Below, piece by piece: positions 54,600 to 63,543 of a stretch of DNA of 64,000 nt; the first letter of the stretch is position 1; each line of letters starts with the position of its first letter. Source of the DNA: Melioribacteraceae bacterium (GTDB lineage: Bacteria > Bacteroidota > Ignavibacteria > Ignavibacteriales > Melioribacteraceae). A program made the translations under genes and the position numbers. Below the pieces are notes generated by a model. The model saw only the letters and a list, made by a program, of their open reading frames with translations, did no database searches and was not told the DNA's origin. The stretch spans positions 62,001-126,000 of the forward strand of contig JAOADJ010000025.1 of assembly GCA_026417375.1 (NCBI GenBank). The letters are read 5' to 3'.

Positions 54600-56069
54600 T
54601 TACTTTATTAAGTCGTGAATCAATATCTTCAAGAAATTATAAAATTTATCAACGCTATTAATATTTACTCTTTCAGTTGGAGAATGTGCCCCCAAAATAG
54701 TTGGTCCGAAAGAAATAACATCAATTCCCGGGTATTTATCTATTAATATTCCACATTCTAAACCAGCATGAACAGCTTTAATTGATGGTTCAACCCCAAA
54801 AGTTTTTTGATAAATATTTTTTGCTTTTTTTAGAAGTTCAGAATCGATGTTTGGTTGCCAACCCGGATATCCATCACTCGTTTTTACTTTTGCATTTGCA
54901 AGTTCAAAAATTGATTGTACAGTTTTGGATATGTTTCTTTTTGCATTTTCAATTGAACTTCTTTGACTTGTTCCAATTATTAATTCATATGAGTCATAAT
55001 TAACATTAGCTAAATTTGTAGATGTCTCAACTAACCCACTTATTGAATGACTCATAGAAATTACACCATGAGGAAGTGCATTTAAAGTATTTATTATTTT
55101 TTTAGAAAATTTTTTTTCAAATGCATTTTTAAAACTAGTTGATTTAGGATCAAGTTTTTCGAGTGTGAACTTTATTTCGGGGTCAGTTTTTTTGTATTCT
55201 AAACTTGTTTCAATAGCAAGCTCATTTAACAATTCTCTAATTTGAGCTTCATCTTTTTCATTAATGTAAATAACTGCTTCAGCTTCACGTGGTATTGCAT
55301 TTCTTTTTGAACCACCATGAATGTATGCTAATTGATAATCAATATTTTCTAAACGTAAAAGTAAATAAGCAAGTAATTTAATTGCATTTGCTCTTCCTTC
55401 GGAAATATCTACTCCACTATGACCACCTTTACATCCATTAACAAAAATTCTATATGGTGAATAATCTTTTTTTAATTCTTCAAATTCTACTTTAAAATAA
55501 CCAGCCGTATCAATTCCGCCCGAACAACCAATATAAAAAGTTCCATCTTCTTCTGTATCAAGATTTAATAATATTTTACCTTTAATAAAATTTGGTTTTA
55601 ATGTATTAACACCAGTTAAACCTGTTTCTTCATCAACAGTAAATAGTAATTCAATAGGACCATGCAAAAAATCATTTTCTTCAGCAATAGCAAGCTGAGC
55701 GGCAACACCAATACCGTTATCAGCTCCAAGTGTTGTTCCGTTTGCTTTAATCCATTCACCATCTTTTATAAGTTCAATTCCATCTTTCAAAAAATCATGT
55801 TCTTTTTCTTTATTTTTTTCACATACCATATCAACATGACTTTGTAAAACTATTGTTGGATAATTTTCAAATCCATCTGAAGCTTTTAATTCAATTACAA
55901 TATTACCTGTTTCATCTTCGTTGTAATTTAAGTTATAATTCAATGCAAAATTTTTAAGATATGTTCTAATTGCTTCTTCATGTTTAGAACATCTTGGTAT
56001 TTGGCTTATTTCAGCAAATCTATGCCAAAGTAATTTTGGCTCTAATCCTTCAACAACTTTTAGATTCAT
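54600..56069 (-). CDS. pepD: Aminoacyl-histidine dipeptidase PepD (M20 family)
   Basis: The 489 residues match PepD. IPRCSKHEEAIRTYLKNFA and VLQSHVDMVCEKN carry the first metal His and Asp. GADNGIGVAAQLAI has the bridging Asp, DEETGLTGVN has the catalytic and metal Glu, HSGVDISEGRANAIKLL belongs to the dimerisation lid, and HAGLECGILIDKYPGIDVIS holds the last His. It hydrolyses Xaa-His dipeptides such as carnosine, mainly for nutrient recovery. The gene lies between the ligase and the YchF-like GTPase, 12 bases after the latter. Confidence 0.93.
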   Translation of the reverse strand: MNLKVVEGLEPKLLWHRFAEISQIPRCSKHEEAIRTYLKNFALNYNLNYNEDETGNIVIELKASDGFENYPTIVLQSHVDMVCEKNKEKEHDFLKDGIELIKDGEWIKANGTTLGADNGIGVAAQLAIAEENDFLHGPIELLFTVDEETGLTGVNTLKPNFIKGKILLNLDTEEDGTFYIGCSGGIDTAGYFKVEFEELKKDYSPYRIFVNGCKGGHSGVDISEGRANAIKLLAYLLLRLENIDYQLAYIHGGSKRNAIPREAEAVIYINEKDEAQIRELLNELAIETSLEYKKTDPEIKFTLEKLDPKSTSFKNAFEKKFSKKIINTLNALPHGVISMSHSISGLVETSTNLANVNYDSYELIIGTSQRSSIENAKRNISKTVQSIFELANAKVKTSDGYPGWQPNIDSELLKKAKNIYQKTFGVEPSIKAVHAGLECGILIDKYPGIDVISFGPTILGAHSPTERVNINSVDKFYNFLKILIHDLIK

Positions 56070-56081
56070 AATTTACCTTTA

Positions 56082-57161
56082 TTAATTGTGACGAATATTT
56101 AATATATCACCATCTTTAACAATATATTCTTTGCCTTCAAGTCGCCAAACACCTGCATCTTTACACTTTGAGAATGAACCATATTTAATAAAATCATCAT
56201 AGTGAACAACTTCAGCCCGTATAAATTTATTGTAAAAATCTGTATGAATAACACCTGCTGCCTGCTGAGCTGTAAAATTTTTTTTGATTGTCCAAGCACG
56301 GCATTCATCTTCTCCTACTGTAAAAAATGATTGTAATCCAAGCATTTGATAACTTGTTCTTAAAATTTTTGATAAAGCCGATTCTTTTATTCCATAATCT
56401 TGCATAAATATTTTTCTATCATCTTCATTCATTTGCGATAATTCATATTCAATCTTAGCAAAGAATGGAATAAACTCTGCCCCAATTTTAGAAAATTTAT
56501 TTTTTAACTTTTCAATTTCGTTATCAACATTTTCAATTGAACTTTCATCATAATTAACAGCAATTACTAATGGTTTTAATGTAAGTAATTGATATCCTGA
56601 AAGCATTTTAACTTCAAAATCATCGAGTTGTAATGTTCGTAATGGTTGTTCTTTTTCAGCATGATGAAATAATTTTTCAATTAATGGAAGCTCTTTTTTT
56701 AATCTATCATCTTTGGATTTTAAAATATCCTTCTTAATCTTTTCTAATCTGTTTTCTAAAAAAGCTATATCAGAAAAAAGAAATTCCGTTTCTAAAAACT
56801 CAATATCGCGTGATGGATCAATTGAATTCATCGGATGAATGATTGATTCATCTTTAAATGCTCTTACTACATAAAACAAAGCATCATTATTTCTAACTGC
56901 ATTTAAAAAAGTATTAGTAATTTTTACTTTATTGTCATCGGACATTCTTAATCCCGGAATATCAAAAACTTCTATTGTTGCATTAACCTGTTTTTTAGGA
57001 TTAAATATTTTGGAACAATTATCTAACCTTTCATCCGGAACTTTAACAACTTCAATTGCAGCTTCTTCTTTATTTGTATGAGTTTGTGATGAATTTGAAG
57101 ATAATGTATGAAATAAAGTTGTTTTTCCTGAAAATTGTAAACCCACTAAACCTATTTGCAT
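56082..57161 (-). CDS. ychF: YchF-like Obg-family ATPase/GTPase (divergent G1)
   Basis: The 359 residues have the YchF layout: an N-terminal G domain, helical insertion and C-terminal TGS domain. G1 reads GLQFSGKTTLF in place of the usual GLPNVGKST. G3 is FDIPGLR, and the base-specificity loop is VIAVNYDESS (the YchF NxxE-like form, not NKxD). The TGS region FFTVGEDECRAWTIKKNFTA with QQAAGVIHTDF closely matches YchF. YchF hydrolyses ATP, binds ribosomes and is linked to redox stress. The divergent G1 makes this a looser homologue; function is inferred. Confidence 0.85.
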   Translation of the reverse strand: MQIGLVGLQFSGKTTLFHTLSSNSSQTHTNKEEAAIEVVKVPDERLDNCSKIFNPKKQVNATIEVFDIPGLRMSDDNKVKITNTFLNAVRNNDALFYVVRAFKDESIIHPMNSIDPSRDIEFLETEFLFSDIAFLENRLEKIKKDILKSKDDRLKKELPLIEKLFHHAEKEQPLRTLQLDDFEVKMLSGYQLLTLKPLVIAVNYDESSIENVDNEIEKLKNKFSKIGAEFIPFFAKIEYELSQMNEDDRKIFMQDYGIKESALSKILRTSYQMLGLQSFFTVGEDECRAWTIKKNFTAQQAAGVIHTDFYNKFIRAEVVHYDDFIKYGSFSKCKDAGVWRLEGKEYIVKDGDILNIRHN

Positions 57162-57210
57162 TTAACACCTTTTTAAATTTATGAATATGAATAAGAATTC
57201 AATGTGGAAT

Positions 57211-57498
57211 TTAAGAAACAATTTGCGTTCTCAAAGAAATTTCTTCGAGAATTGAAGAAACTTTTAAACACTTTTGTAATTCTCCATTATAAACAACTGC
57301 TTTTCCATTAACATGAGTTTCAAAAGCATAATCTCTTGCTTTTTCATAAGAACAATTTATTGCTTTTATTAATTGTGCAATTACTTCATCAAACGTATGT
57401 TCATCATCATTGAATAAAATTACTTTGAATGGATTTTTTACAATTGTGGTATTATCATTTTGTTCTATATTTTTTTCTATAGGTTTGATGTTTTCCAT
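57211..57498 (-). CDS. clpS: ATP-dependent Clp protease adaptor ClpS
   Basis: The 95 residues are an N-terminal tail (about 20 residues, disordered) and the ClpS fold: NPFKVILFNDDEHTFDEVIA, with NDD of the N-degron pocket, then YEKARDYAFETHVNGKAVVY with the conserved His, and SILEEISLRTQIVS. ClpS delivers N-end-rule substrates to ClpAP/ClpCP. The gene is divergent from etfB; its own promoter is in the shared gap. No clpA or clpC is adjacent. Confidence 0.95.
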   Translation of the reverse strand: MENIKPIEKNIEQNDNTTIVKNPFKVILFNDDEHTFDEVIAQLIKAINCSYEKARDYAFETHVNGKAVVYNGELQKCLKVSSILEEISLRTQIVS

Positions 57499-57514
57499 AA
57501 AAGCATTCTTTTTT

Positions 57515-57544
57515 CAAAATTAATTTATGAAATTGTATAACAAA
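57515..57544 (-). promoter_or_regulatory. Promoter of clpS
   Basis: TTTG (57544-57541), an 18-base spacer and TAATTTTG (57522-57515) on the minus strand fit the Bacteroidota consensus and lie just before the clpS ATG at 57498. Confidence 0.5.
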
Positions 57545-57554
57545 AATAAATTTG
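57525..57554 (+). promoter_or_regulatory. Candidate promoter of etfB-etfA
   Basis: TAAATTTG (57547-57554) on the plus strand matches the -7 box; the -33 element is a weak TTATG (57525-57529) with a 17-base spacer. It would give a leader of about 45 bases before the etfB ATG, with AGGAGG at 57596-57601. Confidence 0.4.
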
Positions 57555-57605
57555 TTTATATTTCGTTTACTATCAATAAGATTTTAAAATTTTATAGGAG
57601 GATTG

Positions 57606-58352
57606 ATGAAAATTGCAGTCTGTGTAAGCCACGTTCCAGACACTGCTTCAAAAATTAATATAGCCAGTAATGGAAAAAATATTGACCAAAGTGGTATTAC
57701 TTACATAATTAATCCATATGATGAATTTGCAATTGAAGAAGCACTTAAGACAAAAGAAAAACATGGTGGAGAAACAGTTGCTATTAGTTTAGGATCAGAT
57801 GCAAATAAAGAAACTTTAAGAAAAGCACTTGCAATGGGAATTGATAATGCAGTTTTGTTAAAAGATGATAAGTATCGTGATTCACTTTCAGTTGCTAAGG
57901 CATTGGCAGAAGAAATAAAATCTCAAAATGCAGAACTTGTTTTTTTTGGAAAACAATCTGTTGATTTTGATAATTCAGTTGTTGGACAATTAACTTCAGA
58001 ATTACTTGGTTACAATTGTATTTCAGTTGTTGTTTCTTTTTCATTAGATGGAAATAAAATAATTTGTGAAAGAGAAATTGAGGGCGGTAAAGAAGTAGTA
58101 GAAACAACTTTACCTGCGATAATAACCGCACAAAAAGGGTTAAATGAACCTCGATACGCATCTTTGAAAGGAATAATGGCAGCAAAGAAAAAAGAAATTT
58201 TAGAAAAACCTGCACTTGAAGCTGAAAATTTTGTTGAAGTGATTTCAATGAAAAAACCTCCTTCTAAACAAGCTGGAAGAATTATTGGAAATGATGTATC
58301 TGCAGTTCCAGAATTAGTTAAAATTCTTCATGAAGAAGCTAAAGTAATTTAG
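57606..58352 (+). CDS. etfB: Electron transfer flavoprotein subunit beta
   Basis: Binds AMP and, with EtfA, carries electrons from acyl-CoA dehydrogenases to the ETF:quinone oxidoreductase. The start MKIAVCVSHVPDTASKINI, then YIINPYDEFAIEEALKTKEK, then FGKQSVDFDNSVVGQLTSELLG and the long C-terminal arm KKKEILEKPALEA are standard EtfB. I use the ATG at 57606; a TTG at 57603 lies only three bases after AGGAGG, too close. etfA follows after nine bases. Confidence 0.96.
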   Translation: MKIAVCVSHVPDTASKINIASNGKNIDQSGITYIINPYDEFAIEEALKTKEKHGGETVAISLGSDANKETLRKALAMGIDNAVLLKDDKYRDSLSVAKALAEEIKSQNAELVFFGKQSVDFDNSVVGQLTSELLGYNCISVVVSFSLDGNKIICEREIEGGKEVVETTLPAIITAQKGLNEPRYASLKGIMAAKKKEILEKPALEAENFVEVISMKKPPSKQAGRIIGNDVSAVPELVKILHEEAKVI

Positions 58353-58361
58353 GAGGAAATT

Positions 58362-59324
58362 ATGACAAAAATTTTAGCATTTATCGAACAAAGAAATGGA
58401 CAAATAAAAAAATCATCTTTTGAAGTTGCCAAAACTGCTTTTGATTTATCAAATAAATTAAATGCATCTGTTGAAGCTATTTGTTTTGGAAATGAAATTA
58501 ACAATTTGGAATCAGTTGGCGGATACGGAATTTCAAAAGTTACTTTATTAAAAAATCCACTTCTAGAAAATTATTCATCACACTATTTAAGTTTATTAGT
58601 AGATTTTATAAATCAAAATAATTTTGATGTTATAGTATTTTCTGCAACTTCATTAGGAAAAGATTTATCTCCAAAAGTTTCTGCAAAATTGAATTGTGGT
58701 TTAGCAATTGATTGTATTGATTTGCAAGTTACAGATGATTCAATTATAGCAACAAGACCTATATATGCTGGTAAAGCTTTACTGGATATTAAAATTAATT
58801 CCCCTAAAAAAGTATTTTCATTAAGACCAAATGTATTTAACGCTGGTATTCCTAATGAAAATAAAGCAGAAGTAAATATTCTTAATGTTGAATTAGACTC
58901 ACCAAAAGTAAAAGTGATTGAAGTTAAAAAGTCTGAAGGGAAAATTGATGTTGCAGAAGCAGATATAATAGTTTCAGGTGGAAGAGGAATGAAAGGACCA
59001 GAAAATTTTAAAATGATAGAAGAACTGGCTGAGCTTTTAGGTGGCGCTGTTGGAGCTTCAAGAGCAGTTGTTGATGCCGGTTGGCGTCCACATTCTGAAC
59101 AAGTTGGACAAACAGGAAAAACAGTTTCACCAACTTTATATTTTGCTTTAGGAATTTCCGGAGCAATACAACATTTAGCAGGTATGCGTTCTTCAAAATA
59201 TATTGTAGCAATTAATAAAGATAAAGATGCCCCAATTTTTCAAACTGCAGATTATGGAATTGTTGCAGATGTATTTGAAATATTACCAGCATTAATTGAA
59301 GAAATAAAAAAGATCAAACAATAA
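58362..59324 (+). CDS. etfA: Electron transfer flavoprotein subunit alpha
   Basis: The 320 residues form the FAD-binding subunit. The N-terminal domain reads KILAFIEQRNGQIKKSSFEV. The C-terminal FAD domain has GRGMKGPENFKMIEELAELL, GASRAVVDAGWRPHSEQVGQ, TGKTVSPTLYFALGISGAIQ, and INKDKDAPIFQTADYGIVAD, the typical FAD contacts. The start ATG has GGAGG close upstream. It is co-transcribed with etfB, and its stop abuts the nuclease gene's ATG. Confidence 0.97.
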   Translation: MTKILAFIEQRNGQIKKSSFEVAKTAFDLSNKLNASVEAICFGNEINNLESVGGYGISKVTLLKNPLLENYSSHYLSLLVDFINQNNFDVIVFSATSLGKDLSPKVSAKLNCGLAIDCIDLQVTDDSIIATRPIYAGKALLDIKINSPKKVFSLRPNVFNAGIPNENKAEVNILNVELDSPKVKVIEVKKSEGKIDVAEADIIVSGGRGMKGPENFKMIEELAELLGGAVGASRAVVDAGWRPHSEQVGQTGKTVSPTLYFALGISGAIQHLAGMRSSKYIVAINKDKDAPIFQTADYGIVADVFEILPALIEEIKKIKQ

Positions 59325-59936
59325 ATGAAAAAAGTACAAGTTGAAATATTAGGATTATCAGCAAGTCCATCGGCAGGCGGTGCTTATGCATTGTTATTGA
59401 AAGAAGTTTATGGAACGCGCCGCCTTCCTATTATCATTGGTTCTTTCGAAGCTCAATCAATTGCGCTTGAAATGGAAAATATTAAACCTCCAAGACCTTT
59501 AACTCATGATTTACTTGCTAATATTATTGAAAACCTTGGAGCAACAGTTGTTGAAGTTATTATTGACGAACTTCGTGATAATACTTTTTTTGCAAAAATT
59601 AAATTAGAAGTTTCAACAATGACAAACGAGATCGATTCGCGTCCAAGTGATGCAATTGCTTTGGCTGTTAGAACAGGGGCTCCAATTTTTGTTGCTGAAG
59701 AAGTTATTAGCGCAGCAGGTTTTGTTCCTTCAACTGAAGATGTTTATGATAAAAATTCAGAAAGCGATGAAGAAGAGTTTGATCAGAATGAAAATGAGTT
59801 AAAATCTTCAAACATAACTGAAACTAAAATTGCTAACCTTCAAAATCAGTTAAGAGAAGCAATTGAAAAAGAAGATTATGAAAGAGCTGCCAAATTGAGA
59901 GATGAAATAAATAAAATTTTAGGGAAGAATAATTAA
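59325..59936 (+). CDS. Bifunctional nuclease (BFN/DUF151) domain protein with C-terminal UVR motif
   Basis: The 203 residues split into a BFN domain (about 1-135), with YALLLKEVYGTRRLPIIIG and EAQSIALEMENIKPPRPLTHD and RPSDAIALAVRTGAPIFV, and an acidic linker (about 140-155). A UVR/UvrB-C-like helix pair (NLQNQLREAIEKEDYERAAKLR) follows. BFN proteins have reported nuclease activity on both DNA and RNA, although their role is poorly defined. The ATG follows the etfA stop directly. Its last bases overlap the convergent DUF2851 gene by four. Confidence 0.85.
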   Translation: MKKVQVEILGLSASPSAGGAYALLLKEVYGTRRLPIIIGSFEAQSIALEMENIKPPRPLTHDLLANIIENLGATVVEVIIDELRDNTFFAKIKLEVSTMTNEIDSRPSDAIALAVRTGAPIFVAEEVISAAGFVPSTEDVYDKNSESDEEEFDQNENELKSSNITETKIANLQNQLREAIEKEDYERAAKLRDEINKILGKNN

Positions 59937-61414
59937 TTAAAAACTATTTTCCCTATTTCACATTCTAAACATTTATTTTTAGAACACCAATTTCTGAAAA
60001 GCTCGATTAATCCTTGAGTAATCAGTGCTTTTCTGGCTTCTTCTTTTACATCCATTGCTGTAATCATATTATTAATAATCTGATTCTCTTCCCTATGTTC
60101 AAAAATCGAAAAAACTTTTAATATTTTTTTAGATAAATCTTTTTTACCAAATACTTCAAAGTAAACAGAAAATATTGGTAAAATTACATTAACTAAAATT
60201 TCATCAGCACGGGATGCCCCGACAAAATAATTAACTTCTATTTTTGATTTTTCTCCAAACACAAAATGATTTTTCCAATATCCATCAGCTTTAACAATCA
60301 TCATAGTTCTTAATGAATTGATTAAAACTTTTGGATTATGAATTTCTGTTATCTTTTTTTCTATTTGTGAAATTAAATCGTTGAATATTAACTGATACAA
60401 TAATCTTGCTCCACCTGCAATTCTAATTGTAGGAAAATTTTGTGGTCTCTGTTTGAAAAAATTCCATTCTGTTTCATTCATGAATTTATTATCATATAAA
60501 CTACGGTAAGAATTCCAATTTAATTTTAATCGTTCTATATATTTTTTTGTTTCTTCATCTTCATAATTAATATTTTCATTTAATAAACCTGCAACATGAA
60601 AAAGAATTGATTCATATTTATCTAAAATAATTCCATCTTTATCTAATTTTAATAAAAAATTAATATTTGCATGCTTTGCAAGATTTGTCATTTGAACTTT
60701 ATTTTGTGAATAGCCAAGTGCTTCAAAAACGAACTCATAGAAAAGTTGTTTCCAAATATTTTTGTCATAAAAATCTTTATGTTCAAAATTTCTTTCGTGA
60801 AACTGTTGAGTTAATTCATAAGTAATTATTGGTTCCTTTAAATCAAGTTCTTTTACAAATTCTAATTCTTTAAGACGATTATAAATTTTCAAACATTTTT
60901 TTTGAAATCTTTGGAATCCAAGTTCTGTAATAAATTTTATTTTTGAATCATATGAACTTCCGTTTATTAATGTTTGACACTTTATAAATAAATTTTCGTT
61001 TGCAGTTAAATTATCTTGTTCTGTTTTTAACTTATCCAATTGTTCTTTATCAATGAAAGAAGATAATTTAATAGAAGGAATCTTTCTTCCATCTCGCGTG
61101 AAAACATGAGTATAATTGTTAGGATTACTTAATGCAATATGAAGTATAACCTTGTTATACTTATTATCAAGGTTATGACCATGAGCTTTCCAATCGGAAT
61201 ATGAATTATCAATTTCAACATCACCAACAAAAGTTAAATTTCCGATACGTATTCTTGCATTTTTAAAATCTGGTCCTGCCAACTCTTCATTTAAAGTACC
61301 GCAGTTAAGAATTGTAATTTCATCACCATTTAATGTTGTTAAAGGATGAATAAAATTCTGACTTTTCCAAATATTGTAGAGAAAGCCCTCTTTGATTTTT
61401 GTCTCTCTAGCCAT
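59933..61414 (-). CDS. DUF2851 family protein
   Basis: The 493-residue protein opens KIKEGFLYNIWKSQNFIHP with LTTLNGDEITILNCGTLNEE and GPDFKNARIRIGNLTFVGDV, the DUF2851 N-terminal block, and continues DNSYSDWKAHGHNLDNKYNK. RIAGGARLLYQLI appears in the second half. The C terminus has CSKNKCLECEIG, a Cx4CxxC cluster that could bind metal. No enzymatic function is known for the family. The gene is single, with a short gap before pyrF and its stop overlapping that of the convergent BFN gene. Confidence 0.85.
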   Translation of the reverse strand: MARETKIKEGFLYNIWKSQNFIHPLTTLNGDEITILNCGTLNEELAGPDFKNARIRIGNLTFVGDVEIDNSYSDWKAHGHNLDNKYNKVILHIALSNPNNYTHVFTRDGRKIPSIKLSSFIDKEQLDKLKTEQDNLTANENLFIKCQTLINGSSYDSKIKFITELGFQRFQKKCLKIYNRLKELEFVKELDLKEPIITYELTQQFHERNFEHKDFYDKNIWKQLFYEFVFEALGYSQNKVQMTNLAKHANINFLLKLDKDGIILDKYESILFHVAGLLNENINYEDEETKKYIERLKLNWNSYRSLYDNKFMNETEWNFFKQRPQNFPTIRIAGGARLLYQLIFNDLISQIEKKITEIHNPKVLINSLRTMMIVKADGYWKNHFVFGEKSKIEVNYFVGASRADEILVNVILPIFSVYFEVFGKKDLSKKILKVFSIFEHREENQIINNMITAMDVKEEARKALITQGLIELFRNWCSKNKCLECEIGKIVFN

Positions 61415-61498
61415 CTATAACCATTAATGTTTATGATTAGAGGTAAATAAAACTATTCTAAACTTAAATTACTATTTGGGATGAATAATTACAACAGT

Positions 61499-62308
61499 TT
61501 ATATATCTATTTTTTGAATTAATTCGTTGTGTTCAATAATTATTTTCTTAATAAAATTTCCAAAGTTTATTGTATCATCAGAATAAATTAATCCCCTGCT
61601 AATATTTATTAAGTAGTTATTCATTTTATTTTTATTAAAAACAGAAACAACTTCATCTAAGCTTCCTCCTTGTGCTCCAACTCCCGGTAATAAAATAAAT
61701 AAATCATAGAAAGAATTTATATTTTCTTTAAGCTCTTCAATTTTTGTGGCACCAAAAACAATTCCTAAATTTTTATTTTTATTCCATTCATTCGTTTTTT
61801 TAATAACATGTTGAAAAACAAAATTTCCATCTATTGTTTTTAATTTCTCAAAATCTTCAGCTCCATTATTGGATGTTAATGCTAAGAGAAAATTTATTTT
61901 ATCTTTATAACTAAAAAATGGATTTAATGAATCATAACCCATGTAAGGATGAAGAGTGATAGCATCAAAACTTAGTTCATCAAAAATTGCTTTTGCATAC
62001 ATTTCACTTGTGTTTCCAATATCACCTCTTTTTGCATCGGCAATAGTTAAAATATTATCCGGAATAAATTCTAAAGTTTGTTTAATAATTTCAAAACCTT
62101 TAGCCCCATATTTCTCATAAAAAGCAAAATTAATTTTATAAGCAGCAGCAAACTGATATGTATTTTCAATAATAATTTTATTGAACTCTAAAATAGGTTC
62201 ATTGTAATTAAGTAAATGTTTTGGAATTTTTTCAATGTCAGAATCTAATCCAACACAGATATGCAAATTTTGATTTAACCTAGTTATAATTTTTTCTTGT
62301 GCATTCAT
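61499..62308 (-). CDS. pyrF: Orotidine-5'-phosphate decarboxylase (type 2)
   Basis: Last step of UMP synthesis. A 269-residue (beta/alpha)8 barrel of the longer type: HICVGLDSDIEKIPKHL at the N terminus, ADAKRGDIGNTSEMYAKA with the catalytic Lys-Asp pair at about residue 91, DAITLHPYMGYDSLNPF, and ILLPGVGAQGGSLDEV near the phosphate site. All catalytic residues are present. The start ATG overlaps the rodA stop (TAATG). Other pyr genes are not nearby. Confidence 0.95.
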   Translation of the reverse strand: MNAQEKIITRLNQNLHICVGLDSDIEKIPKHLLNYNEPILEFNKIIIENTYQFAAAYKINFAFYEKYGAKGFEIIKQTLEFIPDNILTIADAKRGDIGNTSEMYAKAIFDELSFDAITLHPYMGYDSLNPFFSYKDKINFLLALTSNNGAEDFEKLKTIDGNFVFQHVIKKTNEWNKNKNLGIVFGATKIEELKENINSFYDLFILLPGVGAQGGSLDEVVSVFNKNKMNNYLINISRGLIYSDDTINFGNFIKKIIIEHNELIQKIDI

Positions 62309-63537
62309 TAAGTATGAGTTTTTCTATTTTTATAAATATTAAGAACTATTCCAATTAAAATCATATTGATAATTAATGAACTTCCACCATAACTTAAAAA
62401 TGGTAATGGAATTCCAATTACTGGTGTAATTCCCAAATTCATTCCAATATTCAAAGCAAAATGAACAAAGTACAAAGTTAAAATTCCTACAACAACTAAC
62501 ACACTAAAATTATCTTTAGCAGTGTTTGCAATATTAAGCAATCTTAAAAAAAGTATTAAAAAAAGAATAATAACAATTACACTTCCAATAAAACCAAATT
62601 CTTCACCTATAACACAATAAATAAAATCTGTCCATTGTTGAGGAATAAATCTTAACTGCGTTTGATTACCTTGTAAAAATCCTTTTCCGAATAAGCCACC
62701 GGAACCAACAGCAACTTTAGCTTGAAGTGCATTATAACCGGAACCAAGTGGATCTGCTAAAGGATCAATAAAAGATTCAATTCTTTTTTGTTGATGTGGT
62801 TTTAATATTTTGAATATATAATCGAAAAAAAATCCTGAGGCAAGATTAACAACAAATATTACAATACTGTTAAACAAATCTTTTTTAAAAAAGAAAAGAG
62901 CTGCAAGAACTAATAATAAAGTAAAAATCAAAGCAAATTTTCCAAACACAGAAGAAAAAACTACAATACCGGGTGAAAGCACAACAAAAATTCCAAATAA
63001 ACTAATACCACTCCAAAAAATCATAACAAGAGTAATGAAAGCAAACACAATTGCTGTGCCCATATCAGGTTCCAGTAAAATTAAAAAGATTGGAACTATT
63101 CCAATTGCTAATGAAACCGCTAAATCTTTAAAGTTATTTATATCTCTGCTTTTATAAGTTAACCAATAAGAAAGCATAAATATTGTACCAAGTTTAGCAA
63201 ATTCAGAAGGTTGAAAACCAAACCCACCAATGCCAAACCAACTTTTAGCTCCATAAATTGTTTTACCAACAACTAAAACAGCAATTAAAAAAAAGAGAGA
63301 AATTAAATAAGAAGGAATTGCTAACATTTTAATAGTTTGCTGAGGTAAAGAATAAACTATAAAGAAAATAAAAATGCCAACGAAAAAGAAAATTAGTTGC
63401 TTTGAAAAATTTCCCGATGCCACAGGATGATTTAGCGTAGAGCTATAAATTGCAAGAAGACCAAAAATAATTAATCCTAAAACCGGGATAAAAACTGCAA
63501 AATCAAATCTATCTTGTAAATGATATTCTATTTTCAA
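62308..63537 (-). CDS. rodA: Peptidoglycan glycosyltransferase RodA (SEDS family)
   Basis: The 409 residues have about ten membrane helices. They include FAVFIPVLGLIIFGLLAIYSS, YGAKSWFGIGGFGFQPSEFAKLG (the catalytic-region signature), LLEPDMGTAIVFAFI, and the C-terminal GITPVIGIPLPFLSYGGSSLI, the SEDS hallmark. RodA polymerises lipid II for sidewall growth with its partner PBP2, whose gene lies directly upstream. The start is TTG 63537 with AGGTAAG upstream and no alternative ATG nearby. Next to a PBP2 gene, RodA is a better call than FtsW. Confidence 0.95.
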   Translation of the reverse strand: MKIEYHLQDRFDFAVFIPVLGLIIFGLLAIYSSTLNHPVASGNFSKQLIFFFVGIFIFFIVYSLPQQTIKMLAIPSYLISLFFLIAVLVVGKTIYGAKSWFGIGGFGFQPSEFAKLGTIFMLSYWLTYKSRDINNFKDLAVSLAIGIVPIFLILLEPDMGTAIVFAFITLVMIFWSGISLFGIFVVLSPGIVVFSSVFGKFALIFTLLLVLAALFFFKKDLFNSIVIFVVNLASGFFFDYIFKILKPHQQKRIESFIDPLADPLGSGYNALQAKVAVGSGGLFGKGFLQGNQTQLRFIPQQWTDFIYCVIGEEFGFIGSVIVIILFLILFLRLLNIANTAKDNFSVLVVVGILTLYFVHFALNIGMNLGITPVIGIPLPFLSYGGSSLIINMILIGIVLNIYKNRKTHT

Positions 63538-63543
63538 TTTTTC

